Positions 11,607 through 23,096 of a DNA stretch of 64,000 nucleotides are shown piece by piece. Source of the DNA: Anagrus nilaparvatae. Lineage: Eukaryota; Arthropoda; Insecta; Hymenoptera; Mymaridae. The stretch spans positions 19,130,001-19,194,000 of the forward strand of contig JAKSXM010000147.1 in NCBI GenBank assembly GCA_022575985.1, in the 5' to 3' direction. How positions within the stretch are numbered: position 1 is the stretch's first letter; each line of letters starts with the position of its first letter. Made by a program: the position numbers and the translations under genes. The notes below the pieces were generated by a model. The model was given only the letters and a program-made list of their open reading frames with translations, was not told the DNA's origin and made no database searches.

Positions 11607-11999
11607 AACGCAATAACCCAGTGGTTTCTCTTTTTCGCCATAAAATTTGAAGTGTCAGAAGTATTTTGAGTTCTATTTTAGGATTTTTTATTTGTAAACT
11701 TTTGAGAAATTCAAATTTAAAAAAAAAAGCGATTTTAAAACGATTTTTTGACCCCAGAATCAGAATTTTACCAAAAATTTTCTATTAGAGGAAAATTTTT
11801 TCATGTTAAAGTGAGTTTTTTACAAACAAAATAATAAAAATTTTCTTTCATTTTTTTTACTTTTTTATAAGACTCCAAAACACAAAAATTTCCGCCAAAA
11901 GCAAGAACTAAACCTTACGAGCTAAAAATTGACATGGATGCTTATTTTTAGTAGTACATTCGTGAAAAAATGCTTTTGAACCAATTTGAAAATCCGTCT

Positions 12000-12345
12000 A
12001 TGAATCTTATCCCAGTTTAGTTTAAATTAAGCTATATATCTTTTCACTCACATATATATCTTTCCCTAAATTTATCCTATTTGTTTGGTAAAATAATGCT
12101 AAGTGTTCAAAACACATCGATGTCTGCCAACCCATCCTTGATCCTGTACATAATTATTACCCTGAATTTTATTCACATGTTAATTTTAGCAACTGAGGCA
12201 TTGTTTCCAAGACTTCCATTAGGAGATATTGCAATAAATTGTTCAAATTTTACAAGGTAAATAAGCAATATTTTTTAAATATAAAACAGGTGAAAAATTA
12301 CTTCATCCAAGTAAAAAGAAAATCATGTGGGATATGGATGTTATT
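12000..12345 (+). pseudogene. Second P-element transposase fragment, head-to-head with the first
   Basis: Plus-strand homologue of 8,120-9,130 (there on the minus strand). It has the same upstream intron sequence, an acceptor at ~12,188, an exon encoding TEALFPRLPLGDIAI, a short ~36-bp intron (GTAAAT...AAACAG) and a second exon encoding GEKLLHPSKKKIMWDMD. Similarity stops near 12,345. The two fragments point away from each other around the retroelement cluster at 9.1-12.0 kb. Truncated, non-functional. Confidence 0.75.
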
Positions 12346-13472
12346 ATATTTTCTATTTCCGATTGTTTATTTTTCTTAAATTTAATACAATTTTATTAGA
12401 AGTTTGCTCCAACTCGCGTTTATGGTGGCTGCACCAACTTTGTTTCAAGAATTTTCAACATATGATATCACATCTCTAGTTGTGAAATTTTCTCGAAAAT
12501 TCTTCACGATATTTTTAGAATTAAAATTTGAAAATACGGTCATTTTTTTTATTAAGTGCCTCAAAAAATACGACTTAAATGTGGAGTTTGGTGAATGAAA
12601 TAATGTTTCAATGCTTGCATGCGCAACTTGAAGGATGTGAGGATGAACTCTGTAATTATATATTAGGTAAAAATACTTTAAGTATCAAATTAAAAAAAGA
12701 AAATAATAAACTCGCGAATATTTTCAGAAATAAATTTGTGCGATAACGAGAGACTGTCGCAATTGAGAAGCCGCGAATAAGGGTAATTCGCGGATAGCGA
12801 AACCATGGACAATGAAAGATTCCTGTAAATTAATTTTTTTATTATAAATACTGTTAAAATTCATGTTGGCTAAGATTGTTAACTTCTCTATAATGTAAAT
12901 AATCTAGACACTTTTTGATGTTAAATTCAATGTATTTATGAGGATAAGAGATTCTTAACAAAAATAATTTTATTTTTATCAAGTTATAATTAATATGAAT
13001 ACATTTATCTGATAATTTATAGACTTTATCAACCAACGTATAGACCATAGCTATTTTTGTACTTTAGTATGACAGGAATTGAAATTTAAAAATATATTAG
13101 AAGCGGTGTATGTTCTAAATCAGTTATATAGAATTCTGCTTTCGTTATTGATTAAAGTTAATTCCAGAAAGTTAATGAATTTGTTGTTCTCAAGTTCATG
13201 AGTAAATTTTAATTTATTATTGTATGAGTTGGATATTCTTAAGTTATAATCTATTTAATTTTAGGATATAGAAATTAGGATTTTATCGTCATGCCTAAAA
13301 TAAAAAGTAAGAGTATTATTTAATTTTTTTTAAACACAGACATCGTTGTTTTTTATTTATTTATTAAAATATGTACACCGTAATAAATTCATTAATAAAT
13401 AGGATAAGTTAAGAATTACATCTTCTTAAAGTTTTCTTTTATTTTTAATATCAATTTTTATTTTTATTTCAG
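12346..13472. other. Intronic sequence before the first shot exon
   Basis: A 64-codon open frame at 12,404-12,598 is not recognised and has no other support. The rest is AT-rich intron ending in the polypyrimidine tract of the 13,471 acceptor. Confidence 0.4.
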
Positions 13473-13937
13473 TCTTTGATGGGTGAACTAGAAAAACGTG
13501 AGATTCAATTCTCAGCTGTACAAGATCTCGGTGAAAGTTTAATACTGCAGCAACACCCAGCCTCTAAAACAATTGAAGCGCATTTGTTTGCAATGCAAAG
13601 TCAGTGGGCATGGTTACTCCAATTAACACTTTGTCTAGAAATTCATTTAAATCAAGTATCTTACAGACACCAATTTTTTGAACAAGTTAAAACTATTGAA
13701 CAGTGGATCTTAAAATCAGAAAAAATTCTTAATACGGTTTATTCGCAATCTGATTTCTCTCTCGATGAAGGTGAAAAATTATTAGGTGGTATGCAAATTT
13801 TAAGGGACGAATTAAATAGCTATGGTGATATTATTCATAAGCTTGGAGATAAGGCAAAAGATATTGTACCTTTTAAGCAACGAAATGAAACGCTAATAAA
13901 GCCTTTACAAATTATCTGCAATTGTTCGTATAAGCAA
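13473..13937 (+). CDS. shot: short stop (spectraplakin) exon: spectrin repeats and first half of SH3
   Basis: Internal exon of 155 codons, starting directly after a pyrimidine-rich acceptor (AG at 13,471-13,472) and ending at CAA before the donor GTAAAT at 13,938. The protein is helical and spectrin-repeat-like. It contains the block HLFAMQSQWAWLLQLTLCLE, then SQSDFSLDEGEKLL, and ends ICNCSYKQ, which is the first strand of the plakin SH3-like domain. From memory of the family, this block is highly characteristic of the plakin domain of insect Shot and vertebrate MACF1/dystonin. Shot is a cytoplasmic giant that links actin to microtubules; this part is thought to serve as a protein-binding and spacer module. 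Upstream exons are not in the window, so the intron before it exceeds 13.4 kb. Family assignment is secure; the exact spectrin-repeat numbering is inferred. Confidence 0.93.
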
Positions 13938-14014
13938 GTAAATGTTAGTTGAAAATTTTTATATAATTAATGATAACGGATAAGTACTGTATTAAAATAA
14001 TTTATATTTTACAG

Positions 14015-14257
14015 ATAATTATAGATAAAAATGAAGTTTGTACATTGTATGACAATTCAGGTAGAATAAAATGGAAAGTGAGAAATTCGAAAGGCCAAGA
14101 ATGTGTAGTATATGGCGCTTGCTTTTCTCTACAACCGCCAGATAAAGAAGCAGTTGAAATTGCCGAAAAATTAAAAAGATGTTATGAAAGAAATGTAGCT
14201 TTATGGCAACGTAAACAATTACGATTAAGACAAAATATGATATTTGCTACTATAAAA
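14015..14257 (+). CDS. shot: short stop exon: second half of SH3 and start of next spectrin repeat
   Basis: Exon of 81 codons, phase 0 at both ends, bounded by TTTTACAG (AG at 14,013-14,014) and the donor GTAAGT at 14,258. It continues the SH3-like domain with LYDNSGRIKWKVRNSKGQE and GACFSLQPPDKEAVE, the region that follows the YKQ strand in plakins. It then enters a helix with RNVALWQRKQLRLRQNMIFA, matching the spectrin-repeat helix after SH3 in Shot/MACF1. The 77-bp intron 13,938-14,014 is the only short intron seen here; it cuts the SH3 between its first and second strands. SH3 insertion into a spectrin repeat is a hallmark of the plakin domain, so this exon makes the identification specific to plakins rather than spectrins. 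Confidence 0.93.
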
Positions 14258-14620
14258 GTAAGTACTAAAAAATTATGTTAGTTTAAATACTAAATACTGT
14301 TGAGGACAAACGGTAGCAAAGTAGACTTAAAAAAAAAGCTGCTTTAAAAGTTTTCATAAATTTAATTTTTTATAAATGTTGAATAATCTTTTAAATTATA
14401 TGTGTTAATTTGTTTAATCATAAATTTCATTATAGTTATGCAAAAAATATAGTGCTCATTAGAAATATAGTTGCTCGCTGTTTAAAATCAAAATCTATGT
14501 CTAAAGCATACCTGACCTAATAATCAAATCTATATCTGCTCCACAAAATTAAATATGCAAAAATTGAAGATATCACGTGTGCGGAGGTAGTAAAATATCT
14601 GCCTAAGAACATATTGCTGA

Positions 14621-15062
14621 CAAGGAAAACCTCCCAAGGTGTCCCCCTCCGATTTTAATGAAGCTTAAATATGTTGTAGAGGATCAAAAAATAATATACA
14701 CGTATATTTTTGTTTTGGCTAAAAAACGTAAAATGATAAAAATTGTTTTACTAAGGGTTGCAACCCCTAATTTTCATATGAAGAAGTGAATATTTTGAGC
14801 TAAAAACGTCACCCAATACAACCCCTAGGTAAGGAGGTATCAACCCCTAAAGTAGGGTAAAATTTACAGAATCTTTTGAAATGTTTATTTATATAAAAAA
14901 CTAACTAGGCATTGAAATTGATTTTTTCGACTTTAAAAAAGTTAAAAAATAAAAATATAAGTATTTACAGAAAACTTACCTTATCTGGGGGGTGAATACG
15001 GAGCGTTGAACAAATTTAATTTTCATTAAAATCGGAGGGGGACACCTTAGGTGGTTTCCTTG
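14621..15062. mobile_element. MITE/foldback, 442 bp, possible TGA target duplication
   Basis: Ends are CAAGGAAAACCTCCCAAGG at the left and the inverted CCTTAGGTGGTTTCCTTG at the right. Each arm is ~40 bp, including GTGTCCCCCTCCGATTTTA. TGA flanks both sides (14,618-14,620; 15,063-15,065). Internal sequence resembles parts of the TTAA element at 40,960-41,852 (ATCAACCCCTAAAGT). No coding. Confidence 0.75.
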
Positions 15063-15099
15063 TGAGTATTAATTACCAAAGATTAGTGATTAAGCACTA

Positions 15100-16362
15100 A
15101 CAGAACCCGGTGTTCTGAACAGTGTCGGACTCCATGATGGCAAGGCACTCTGCAAAGAATGCTTTGCCCCATGTTTACCGACTAAACTCACCCCTCATCA
15201 TACCATATACAAGTCAGCCCGGAACCGTTTATCACATTACATCGGGTTGACTTAAGGCCATGTATCTTCTTTGGTTGAAAATCCTTCCATCCATTGATTC
15301 TTTCATCCTGGAGATCCTTTCTTTCTCCTTCTTGTTATTTCACCGTATCGTCAACTAGATAAATAAGTAAGTTTATAAATAAATAAATATATAAATAAAT
15401 AAATAAATAAGTATATAAATAAATAAATAAATAGATATCCTTGTACGTCCTACATTGTCCCCTCTTTGGTGCCGCGTGCAAGAACCGTCCATCTCGGTCG
15501 CTCCTACACACAGCTCCTAATTAGGGTGTCGATATGGTGTCGATAGGTTTTTAGTTCGCAGAATATCCTCTACGAACCTTGCAACAGCACTCCACCCTTC
15601 TTCATTTTGAAGCATTCTTTCAACGACATTGTCAGGCGTAATGTCGCCTATTTCCGCCTCCAATTCCCTCCTTTTGATCACCCACCGATCGCAACGAAAG
15701 AACGTGTGATACGCATCATCGCGTTTGCCGGGACAGAACACACATTCGGAGCTTCCAATTTTGCCCATCCTGAAGAGATAGGACTGAAAAAGCCCGTGTC
15801 CACTGAGAAACTGGGTCAAGAAGTAATTCACTTCCCCATGTTCTCTCTGGATCCATAGAGCGACATCTTTTATGAGACGCCTAGTCCACGCGCTGTCTGT
15901 GCGATCCTCCCAGAGCGTCTGCCACTCCAGCATCACATCCCTCCTAACTTCCGCTTTGATACGGTCGACGTCGCCTTCATTTTTTCTATCGTAAATAAGT
16001 TTACGCTCTTTGGCGAGGAGCTTAATTGGGATAATGCCTGCGATCACAAGGACTGCCGCTTCCGAGACAGTCCTGTAGGCGCAAGAAACCCTCAGAGCAC
16101 CTTGCCTCTGAACTCTTATGATGCCTTTCGCATACATATCTTTGTCTAACGCCTTCGCCCAAATTTCTGCTCCATACAATAGGATGGAGTGAGTTAAAGA
16201 CATTAGTAGCTTCCTCTTGCTGGACTTCGGGCCGTTCATATTTGACATCAGCCTTCTCAGGGCTTGCGTCGTGGTACCTGCCTTCTTGACCTTTTGAGAG
16301 ATGTGCTCCCAATAAGTCAGCTTCGTGTACAGAGTTATCCCTAGATATTTAACGAACCTTTG
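15100..16362 (-). pseudogene. R1-clade non-LTR retrotransposon fragment
   Basis: Minus-strand, 5'-truncated copy from the same clade as the element at 10-11.5 kb but a different family. The open part 16,248-15,517 begins in the RT thumb region and contains LLYGAEIWAK, QRQGALRVSCAYRTVSEAA, WTRRLIKDV, HGEVNYFLTQFLSGHG and the C-terminal knuckle CVFCPGKRDDAYHTFFRC. Upstream, in another frame, KYLGITLYTK is visible near 16,320-16,350, so there is at least one frameshift. Catalytic YADD is absent (truncated). An (AAAT)n block at 15,362-15,434 lies just downstream of the stop; sequence to ~15,100 is probably 3' UTR. Confidence 0.82.
15362..15434. repeat. (AAAT)n microsatellite
   Basis: Imperfect tetranucleotide repeat between the R1-like stop codon and the probable remaining 3' UTR. 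Confidence 0.9.
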
Positions 16363-16794
16363 ACAGTATCAAATGGGTCAAATTTTGGTTTTTGAAAATT
16401 GAAAGAAAGCAAAAATCACTGTAAAAAATAGAGGATTGGATCTAAAAAGCTAAAAATTGGGGGAAATTATTTTTTTTATATATACTTTCGACCAAACATA
16501 CTTTGGAGTACATTTCGAGACCTGAACATGCAAAGTCATATACAGTTCACAAATATTGACCCATATAGCTGGAATGGTTTTTTCAATACTGACTTGTTGT
16601 TTCTTGGATAAATTAAATTATAATTTAAAATAAAATTTTTATTCTTAAGGGTGAAAAGCCCGTCAATTTATTATAAATAAATGAATAAATGAATAAAAAA
16701 TTTGATACTTAAAAACATACACTTTACTAATTTTGTTATTATTTTATTTAATTGTACTGTAAGTACAGTTATGGTTATGGTTTTTGTAAGAGAT
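16363..16794. other. Unassigned intronic sequence
   Basis: AT-rich sequence without recognisable coding, RNA or inverted-repeat structure. Confidence 0.4.
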
Positions 16795-16798
16795 TTAA

Positions 16799-17273
16799 GG
16801 ACGTATCTCAGTGGATTGAAAGAGAGAGAGGTCTTTTCGGACCTCTTTCTTTCTCTCGCGAGTTTTGTATAAGAAATCGCAAAATGTTTTTGTTTATATT
16901 TATGTAAATAAACATCTAGGAGCTCTGAAATTTTTTCTACGAGTTTTTATAATAATAAATTATATTTTAACCAAATATTATCAAAATCTGTTCTGTAAAT
17001 TTTTTACAATACGTACTTATTAAATCACATGCATATTTCACGTAAGAGATTTTAAGAGCTCCAAACAAAAAATTTACAGAACAGATTTTGATAATATTCG
17101 GTTAAAATATAATTTATTATTATAAAAACTCGTAGAAAAAATTTCAGAGCTCCTAGATGTTTATTTACATAAATATAAACAAAAACATTTTGCGATTTCT
17201 TATACAAAACTCGCGAGAGAAAGAAAGAGGTCCGAAAAGACCTCTCTTTCTTTCAATCCACTGAGATACGTCC
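16799..17273. mobile_element. Near-perfect hairpin MITE, 475 bp, flanked by TTAA
   Basis: Arms of ~200 bp (16,799-17,005 and ~17,066-17,273) are almost perfect reverse complements around a ~60-bp loop. Ends are GGACGTATCTCAGTGGATTG. TTAA lies on both sides (16,795-16,798 and 17,274-17,277), the duplication expected from piggyBac-type integration. No coding. Confidence 0.85.
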
Positions 17274-17523
17274 TTAAGGCTTTCACTTTTTTAGAGTAGC
17301 TTTTATCTCTTGTTTGTTATGCTTGTTGTATGATTTTTATTATACCAGATTTACTATGTTGCTTTTTTTATAAGGTCTTTCACCCTTAGTGTTTGCAAGT
17401 TTAAATGTTTGTGTTATATAAATATTTTATGTACGTAAAATAATCTTATGTCACAGTCCTAAAGCAATGATAGAAATAATTTCAGAATTTAATATTTTCA
17501 GAAAGAAAAGCTGAAAATATTTT

Positions 17524-17598
17524 GTCCGAGTCGGGAGGCGAATCTGCAATGTTCAGATTGACAAGTTGACGCGCTACCGACTGAGCTATCAAATCTAT
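17524..17598 (-). ncRNA. tRNA-like sequence (tRNA pseudogene or SINE head)
   Basis: On the minus strand it has a good A-box/D-arm TAGCTCAGTCGGTAGCGCG and a degenerate B-box (AGATTCGCCTC in place of GGTTCGANNCC). No clean cloverleaf could be drawn, so a functional tRNA is unlikely. Confidence 0.5.
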
Positions 17599-17810
17599 TT
17601 TTAACTCTATAAGTATATTGTTATTGCAATAAAATTGTTGTCTTATTAGATATTTTTATAAAAATATTATATTTATTCATATTTATTTATATTTATTTTT
17701 GACTTGTAATGAAATTATATTGTATCATATTATTACACCTATGCACAGGTATTTTACCTACTGTAGGACTGATATGATGTTACGTTTTACATTGTATGTT
17801 TATTTGGAAT

Positions 17811-18425
17811 TATTATTATTATTATTACTAGCTGATTGGCCTCGCTACGCTCGGCAGAATGTGACAGTAATTTTGAACATTTAACTATCACACTATCCGT
17901 TGATGTCTAAAAATAAAAAATATTGCTGCGCGAAATTAAAATAATTTTTGTTTTTCATTTAAAAATTGTTTAAAAAAATATTTAAATCATAAAATCCTAT
18001 CATATATATCTGTATATATTATAAAGTTATAAACGCTGCCGCTGACGTCGCTGCTGTCGCCTGAGCCCTTTGGGCCAAAATGGACCTTTTGGGCCAATGT
18101 GGTCCTTTGGGCCAATGTCGTCCTTTTGGGCCACAGTGGTCCTTTTGGGCCAAAGTGAACCTATTGGGCCAATGTGGACCTTTTGGGCCAATGTAGTCCT
18201 TTTGGGCCAAAGTGGTCCTTTTGGGCCAATGTGGTTTTTTCTATATTTAACCAATTATTATAAAGTTGTATTACGATACCAAATCTGCAAACTTTGTCAA
18301 GAATCACTTGTTTCAAAAAGAATAAGGTACACCTTGCAAGTGATTAAAAATATACTATCGCAATACTTCAATCATTCTGCGGGGGTTGGCGCGCGAAGCG
18401 CGCAGGAGGCGAAGCCCCTTAGTAT
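17811..18425. mobile_element. Composite repeat with a possible Helitron-like 3' end
   Basis: After a short (ATT)n tract it starts ACTAGCTGATTGGCCTCGC, includes a TGGGCC minisatellite (18,066-18,235), and ends in two short hairpins (GCGCGCGAAGCGCGC and GGCGAAGCC) just before TTAGT at ~18,420. Helitron 3' ends have a hairpin shortly before CTRRT; here the terminus reads CTTAGT, so the match is imperfect and the call is tentative. Confidence 0.3.
18066..18235. repeat. TGGGCCAA minisatellite, ~20-21-bp unit, about 8 copies
   Basis: Tandem units of the form TTTTGGGCCAATGTGGTCC with a few substitutions. Open frames on both strands are by-products of the period, which is mostly a multiple of three. 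Confidence 0.9.
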
Positions 18426-18475
18426 ATATATATATCTATATCTATATCTATATCTATATCTTAATACTATATATA
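18426..18475. repeat. TATATC microsatellite
   Basis: Alternating TA followed by TATATC hexamer repeats, directly upstream of the TTTGTTTGTCTG stretch that starts the next repeat. Confidence 0.85.
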
Positions 18476-18479
18476 TTTG

Positions 18480-20355
18480 AAAATTTATTTGTTTGTTTGT
18501 CTGTTTGTCTGTACCCTAATGACTCAAGAACCACCGAACCGATTGGCATGAAACCGGCGTCAAAATGAAGAAAAAAAAATGCGGGTGACATAGGCCCTAT
18601 ATTTTTTAATTAGCTATCGTAGTTTTTGAGATATTTAATTTTTAGTATTTTTGAACTTGATAACATTTTTTAAAATTTTTAACAAAAATTGAAAAATCTC
18701 GAGACTATCGAAAAATTTTTCTATCAAACTTCATAGTATTCGATTTGGCACTAATTTTTACGTATTCTCTGCAATTTTTATTCAAAACGGAGGTATCTTT
18801 AAAATTTTATAAAATATTTTTATAAAAATTTTATAAAATTTTTGACTATATATTATATATATTCAGCTCAAATTTTAGGGTATAGTTTGGGGTGATAAAA
18901 AAGTCCCTCAGCCAAAGTGTTAGTCCTCTAGCACCTCATGGGGCCGAAATATGTCCGTTTAAAGGTCCAAAAATATCCTGATTTGGCCCATTTTCAAAAT
19001 TACGCCATTCCTTTGAATTTACTTCAAATTTTATCTTATTGGTCACATTTGAACTGGTAAAAGGTCTACATTAAGAAAAAAATTTAAGCTTATTTCAAAG
19101 CGTCAATTTTTTTTGGCATTGATATATATTTTGGACAATAACAACATGATAATAATAAAAATTATAATAAAAAATCAATAACAACACCGGGAATTAGATC
19201 ACACCTATGCTAGTATATGTGCATTTCTACGAAAAAATCCTTTTTATGAGCACCAAAAATGAAGAAAAAAAAATTTACGAGGCCGCGACTGCCACCATGA
19301 TTTTCTGGTACTTTGAACCTTACAGAATGCAAAAAAAAGCGTGAACACGAAATCGGCGATGGATGCCAAAAAGATTTTGCCACTTTTATGTCCAAAACCG
19401 TGTTTCGTATCAGAGCTACCCATAATTTTCAAAATAACTTTTTAGGTAAATAAAATTTTTTAAAATAGATAAGAATATCTGATTGCCAGGAAAAAATCAC
19501 TCCAGAAGAAAAAAAAACTTTTCTTTTTCCGATGAAATTTAGCCAAGTTATCGTCAATTTAAGATTTTACTCAAATTTGTCTTAAAAAAGATTGAAGTTC
19601 CTGTTGCCTGTTTCTGAACTTTAAACATGCATTACTCGCTTGAATTTCATCGTAAAATAATAATTTTTTTTTAAAATCGATGTATTTTTCCCTGGCAATT
19701 CATTTCTTTATGAAAAAAATCATATTCAAAATCAATTCAAAAAAGTGATCGTTTTTTATGTTTTCGTAAATTTTCAAAAAAATCGTAATTAACTTAAAAA
19801 CTTGAAATTTTTTTGTAATCTGAAAAGTTGTTATAGGATTTAGAATTGTTTTTTACGTGTCCATCTAAATTTTTAAGCAAATCGGTTAGACGTTTCCAGA
19901 GTTACATATATTTATTAGCATAAAATTTGGATTGCAAATTTATATCCTATCCTATCTATATCTATATCCTATATATATATAAATATTTACTTATTTATGT
20001 TTGTTTGTCCGAACGTGATAAACGAGAACACATTAAAAGCTACAGACATCGGGTTTATGGCAAAAGACGGCAAAAATTACGGGTAAAAACATAGGCTAGG
20101 TTTTATTTCGATATAACGGCAAAAAATTTTTATTTTGAAAAAACTGGGTTTTCAAGAAAAAAATTGTTATCAAATTTAAAAAAAAAACCAAAAAAACTGA
20201 AAACCAAAGAAAAATTTTTCTATCCAAAAGAATTTCATTCGATTCAGGTATATTTTTTACGTATCCACCTAAATTTTCAAGATAATCGGTTTGATCTTTC
20301 AAAAGTTGCAATAGTTTTTCGATAATTATAAAAGTTTAAGACTAATATTATATAT
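18480..20355. repeat. Old dispersed repeats in AT-rich intron
   Basis: Three pieces are recognisable. 18,484-18,570 has a (TTTG)n/CTGT start and ACCGATTGGCATGAAAC. 18,866-19,110 is a partial copy of the arm of the foldback at 21,479-22,756. 19,985-20,180 is homologous to 51,700-51,870 (shared ACATCGGGTTTA and the following A/T-rich block). No coding region was recognised; the minus-strand frames near 19,210-19,430 are unsupported. Confidence 0.6.
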
Positions 20356-20358
20356 ATT

Positions 20359-20675
20359 TGTAACGAGCCTACCTGTAATAGCCTCTTTAATTATTAGTGT
20401 GACCTTCAGTTTAAGATAGCTAAATAAAAGTAGACACGTATTGTAAAGATAAAGTAATGTAATGTAATGTATAGTTTCTTAGAGATAAGTCTTTAGTAGT
20501 AATTTCAACATGTAGAGAAACGGACCTAATTGTCGTTTCTCTCTTTAGGTAATGTACAATAATTATTCAATGTAAAATATTAAATTAATTAATTGTTAAA
20601 TAATAAATCTCTCTTTAGAGCAACACAAAGGTCGTTATTATTAAAATACACTACTCAAAATATAGACACATTATA
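20359..20675 (+). repeat. Left LTR (317 bp)
   Basis: Starts TGTAACGAGCCTACC; ends ACACATTATA. The length equals the right copy. The last five bases are shared by both copies, so the boundary could be 5 bp shorter. Confidence 0.85.
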
Positions 20676-21478
20676 AAACGACAATTTCGTTAAAAAAAAA
20701 GATGGAAGACCATATAAATGCTTATCAGAAAATAAAGAAGAAATTTAAACAATCATCAGTCCTTTCGCAGCTTCATTGAAATTCAAAGATATTATGAAAC
20801 TCCAATTGTTCTTTGGTAAATACAGAAAAATAAAATATTATATTAAAAAATTAAAAATAGAGTTACTAGAGTAAAATTTTGACAGATATAAAAATATTTA
20901 AACAAAATTCAGAATAAAAATAATAAAAATTTGATTAATAAAAAAAATACAAAATAGAAAAAAAATTGATAGATTAAATAAAGCGTTAGAGAAAAAAAAA
21001 ACAGATTAAACGAAAATTGAAGAATCAAATACATTTATTTAAAAAAAATTAATATATTTATAATAACATAAATTTGATTAACAAAAAAAAAAAATATAAA
21101 AAAATTGAAAATACAAATAAAAATATGATAGATTCAAAAGTATTCATAAAAATGAATTAAAATAATAGAAATTTGATGAATTCCAAAATATTTGAAATTA
21201 GAAATAGAAATAATATTTACTCCAAAAAAAAAACATGAAAGTTGAATTTAAATTTTTTAAAATAAGTTTTATACTTATTATTATAAGATAAGATAGATAA
21301 AAAATATACAGGAATAAAAAAAAAACGAAATAATAAAAATTTCAGTAAAGAGATAGATAAGATATAATAAAATTAAAAATATACAAAATTAAAGTTAATA
21401 AATGTAATAGAATTTGCTTAATACAAAAAAAAATTAGAATCAATAAAATTTTTTAATAAATTCAAAAGCATAAAAAGA
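20676..21478. other. A-rich interior of the LTR element
   Basis: Extremely A-rich, with only a short Pol-like peptide near the start (~20,700-20,780). It may be a hypermutated or slowly decayed remnant. No usable open frame. Confidence 0.5.
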
Positions 21479-22756
21479 AATATATGGGTGGTTCCAGTAC
21501 TTTTCGTACAGATTAGGGCGCACTCATGTCACCGATTGAGCTCAAATTTTAGGAAATAGTTTGGGGTTACAAAAAAGTCACTCAGCCAAAATTTTAGCCC
21601 TCTAGCACCTCATGGAGCCGAAATATGGCCGTTTAAAGGTACAAAAATGGGCTAATTTAGCCCTTTTTTAAAATTACGCCATTCCCTTAAATTTACTTCA
21701 AATTTCATCTTACTGGTCACATTTTAACCGCTAAAAAGTCAACATTTCGTAAAAAAATTTTTAGCCAATTCCATGGAGTCAACTTTTTTTGGCATTGATA
21801 AACGTAAAATGAATTTTATTAAAAAAGCTGATTTTCAAAATAATACCGTGGCTTAAGATCAACTCAAAAATACTTCTAGTTGGTTGCAATTTTTTCATCT
21901 ACTCAAGACCTTTCAAATGCGACCCTAAAATTTACAATCGGTTGATTTAAACCGGAGATATTTTGATTTTAGCGGCGGCTGTTTTTGAAAAATGCGTTTT
22001 TTTGACATTTTTCGCCATCTGGCATTTTTTTCTAAGTGCTTTAAAATGTCTGAAACTTTCAGGAAAATAAGTTCAATATATGTACTACAAATTTCATAAA
22101 AATTTTCTTTGCTTATTTGCCTTAAAAGCCCTTTTTTGACTCATCCAAATTCAACCTTTCCATTTTCCGGAATTTTCCATTTCCCGGCTTTTCCTGTAAT
22201 CTAATGAAAATTCTGACTCGATTTTTGGATTCCTCGGGAAATTTTACTATAGACCCTCTTTTTTTAGTAATTTTGAACATCTCTGTGATGCTGTATAAAA
22301 AAAAGAAAAAAGAATTTGCATAAAAATAAAAATAAATTTAAATTGATAAAATTAAAATTTTTTTTGTTAGTCAATTTTATAAATTTAACGGTATTATTTT
22401 GAAAATCAGCTTTTTAAATAAAATTCATTTTACGTTTATCAATGCCAAAAAAAGTTGACTCCATGGAATTGGCTAAAAATTTTTTTACAAAATGTTGACT
22501 TTTTAGCGGTTAAAATGTGACCAGTAAGATGAAATTTGAAGTAAATTTAAGTGAATGGCGTAATTTTAAAAAAGGGCTAAATTAGCCTATTTTTGGACCT
22601 TTAAACGGCCATATTTCGGCCCCATGAGGTGCTAGAGGGTTAAAATTTTGGCTGAGTGACTTTTTTGTAACCCCAAACTATTCCCTAAAATTTGAGCTCA
22701 AACGGTGACATGAGTGCGCCCTAATCTGTACGAAAAGTACTGGAACCACCCATATA
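21479..22756. mobile_element. Foldback element, 1.28 kb, ~370-bp arms
   Basis: Ends TATGGGTGGTTCCAGTAC at the left and its reverse complement at the right. Arms (21,479-~21,845 and ~22,390-22,756) are highly similar. The centre has no coding. A diverged partial copy of one arm lies at 18,866-19,110. Confidence 0.85.
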
Positions 22757-22770
22757 TATCAAAAAAAAAA

Positions 22771-22807
<37 letters not shown>

Positions 22808-23096
22808 AGCTGTACATAAGTTTACACATATTGGTTACATATACATATGAAATATAGACTACGTTATACAATATGTCCACATGGACTCGTAGTCCGAGCG
22901 TGGAACTAGCTGCTATAGCTGCAAGAATTAACAAATATTACATCTTAATATAATATAAAATATTTTGTTCTGTAAAGTTTTTATTAATTTAATGGTAACT
23001 ATTTAATAGCCTCTTCTGTTTAACATATTTAGCCTCTTTATATTACTTAATCTACTTGATTTTATATAATAAATTAATTATATATTTTATATAATT

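Noticed and set aside
18019..18480. Open frames on both strands of 60-136 codons with a GP-x-W type repeat
   Set aside because: Generated by the ~21-bp TGGGCC minisatellite, whose period is mostly a multiple of three; no start context or homologue.
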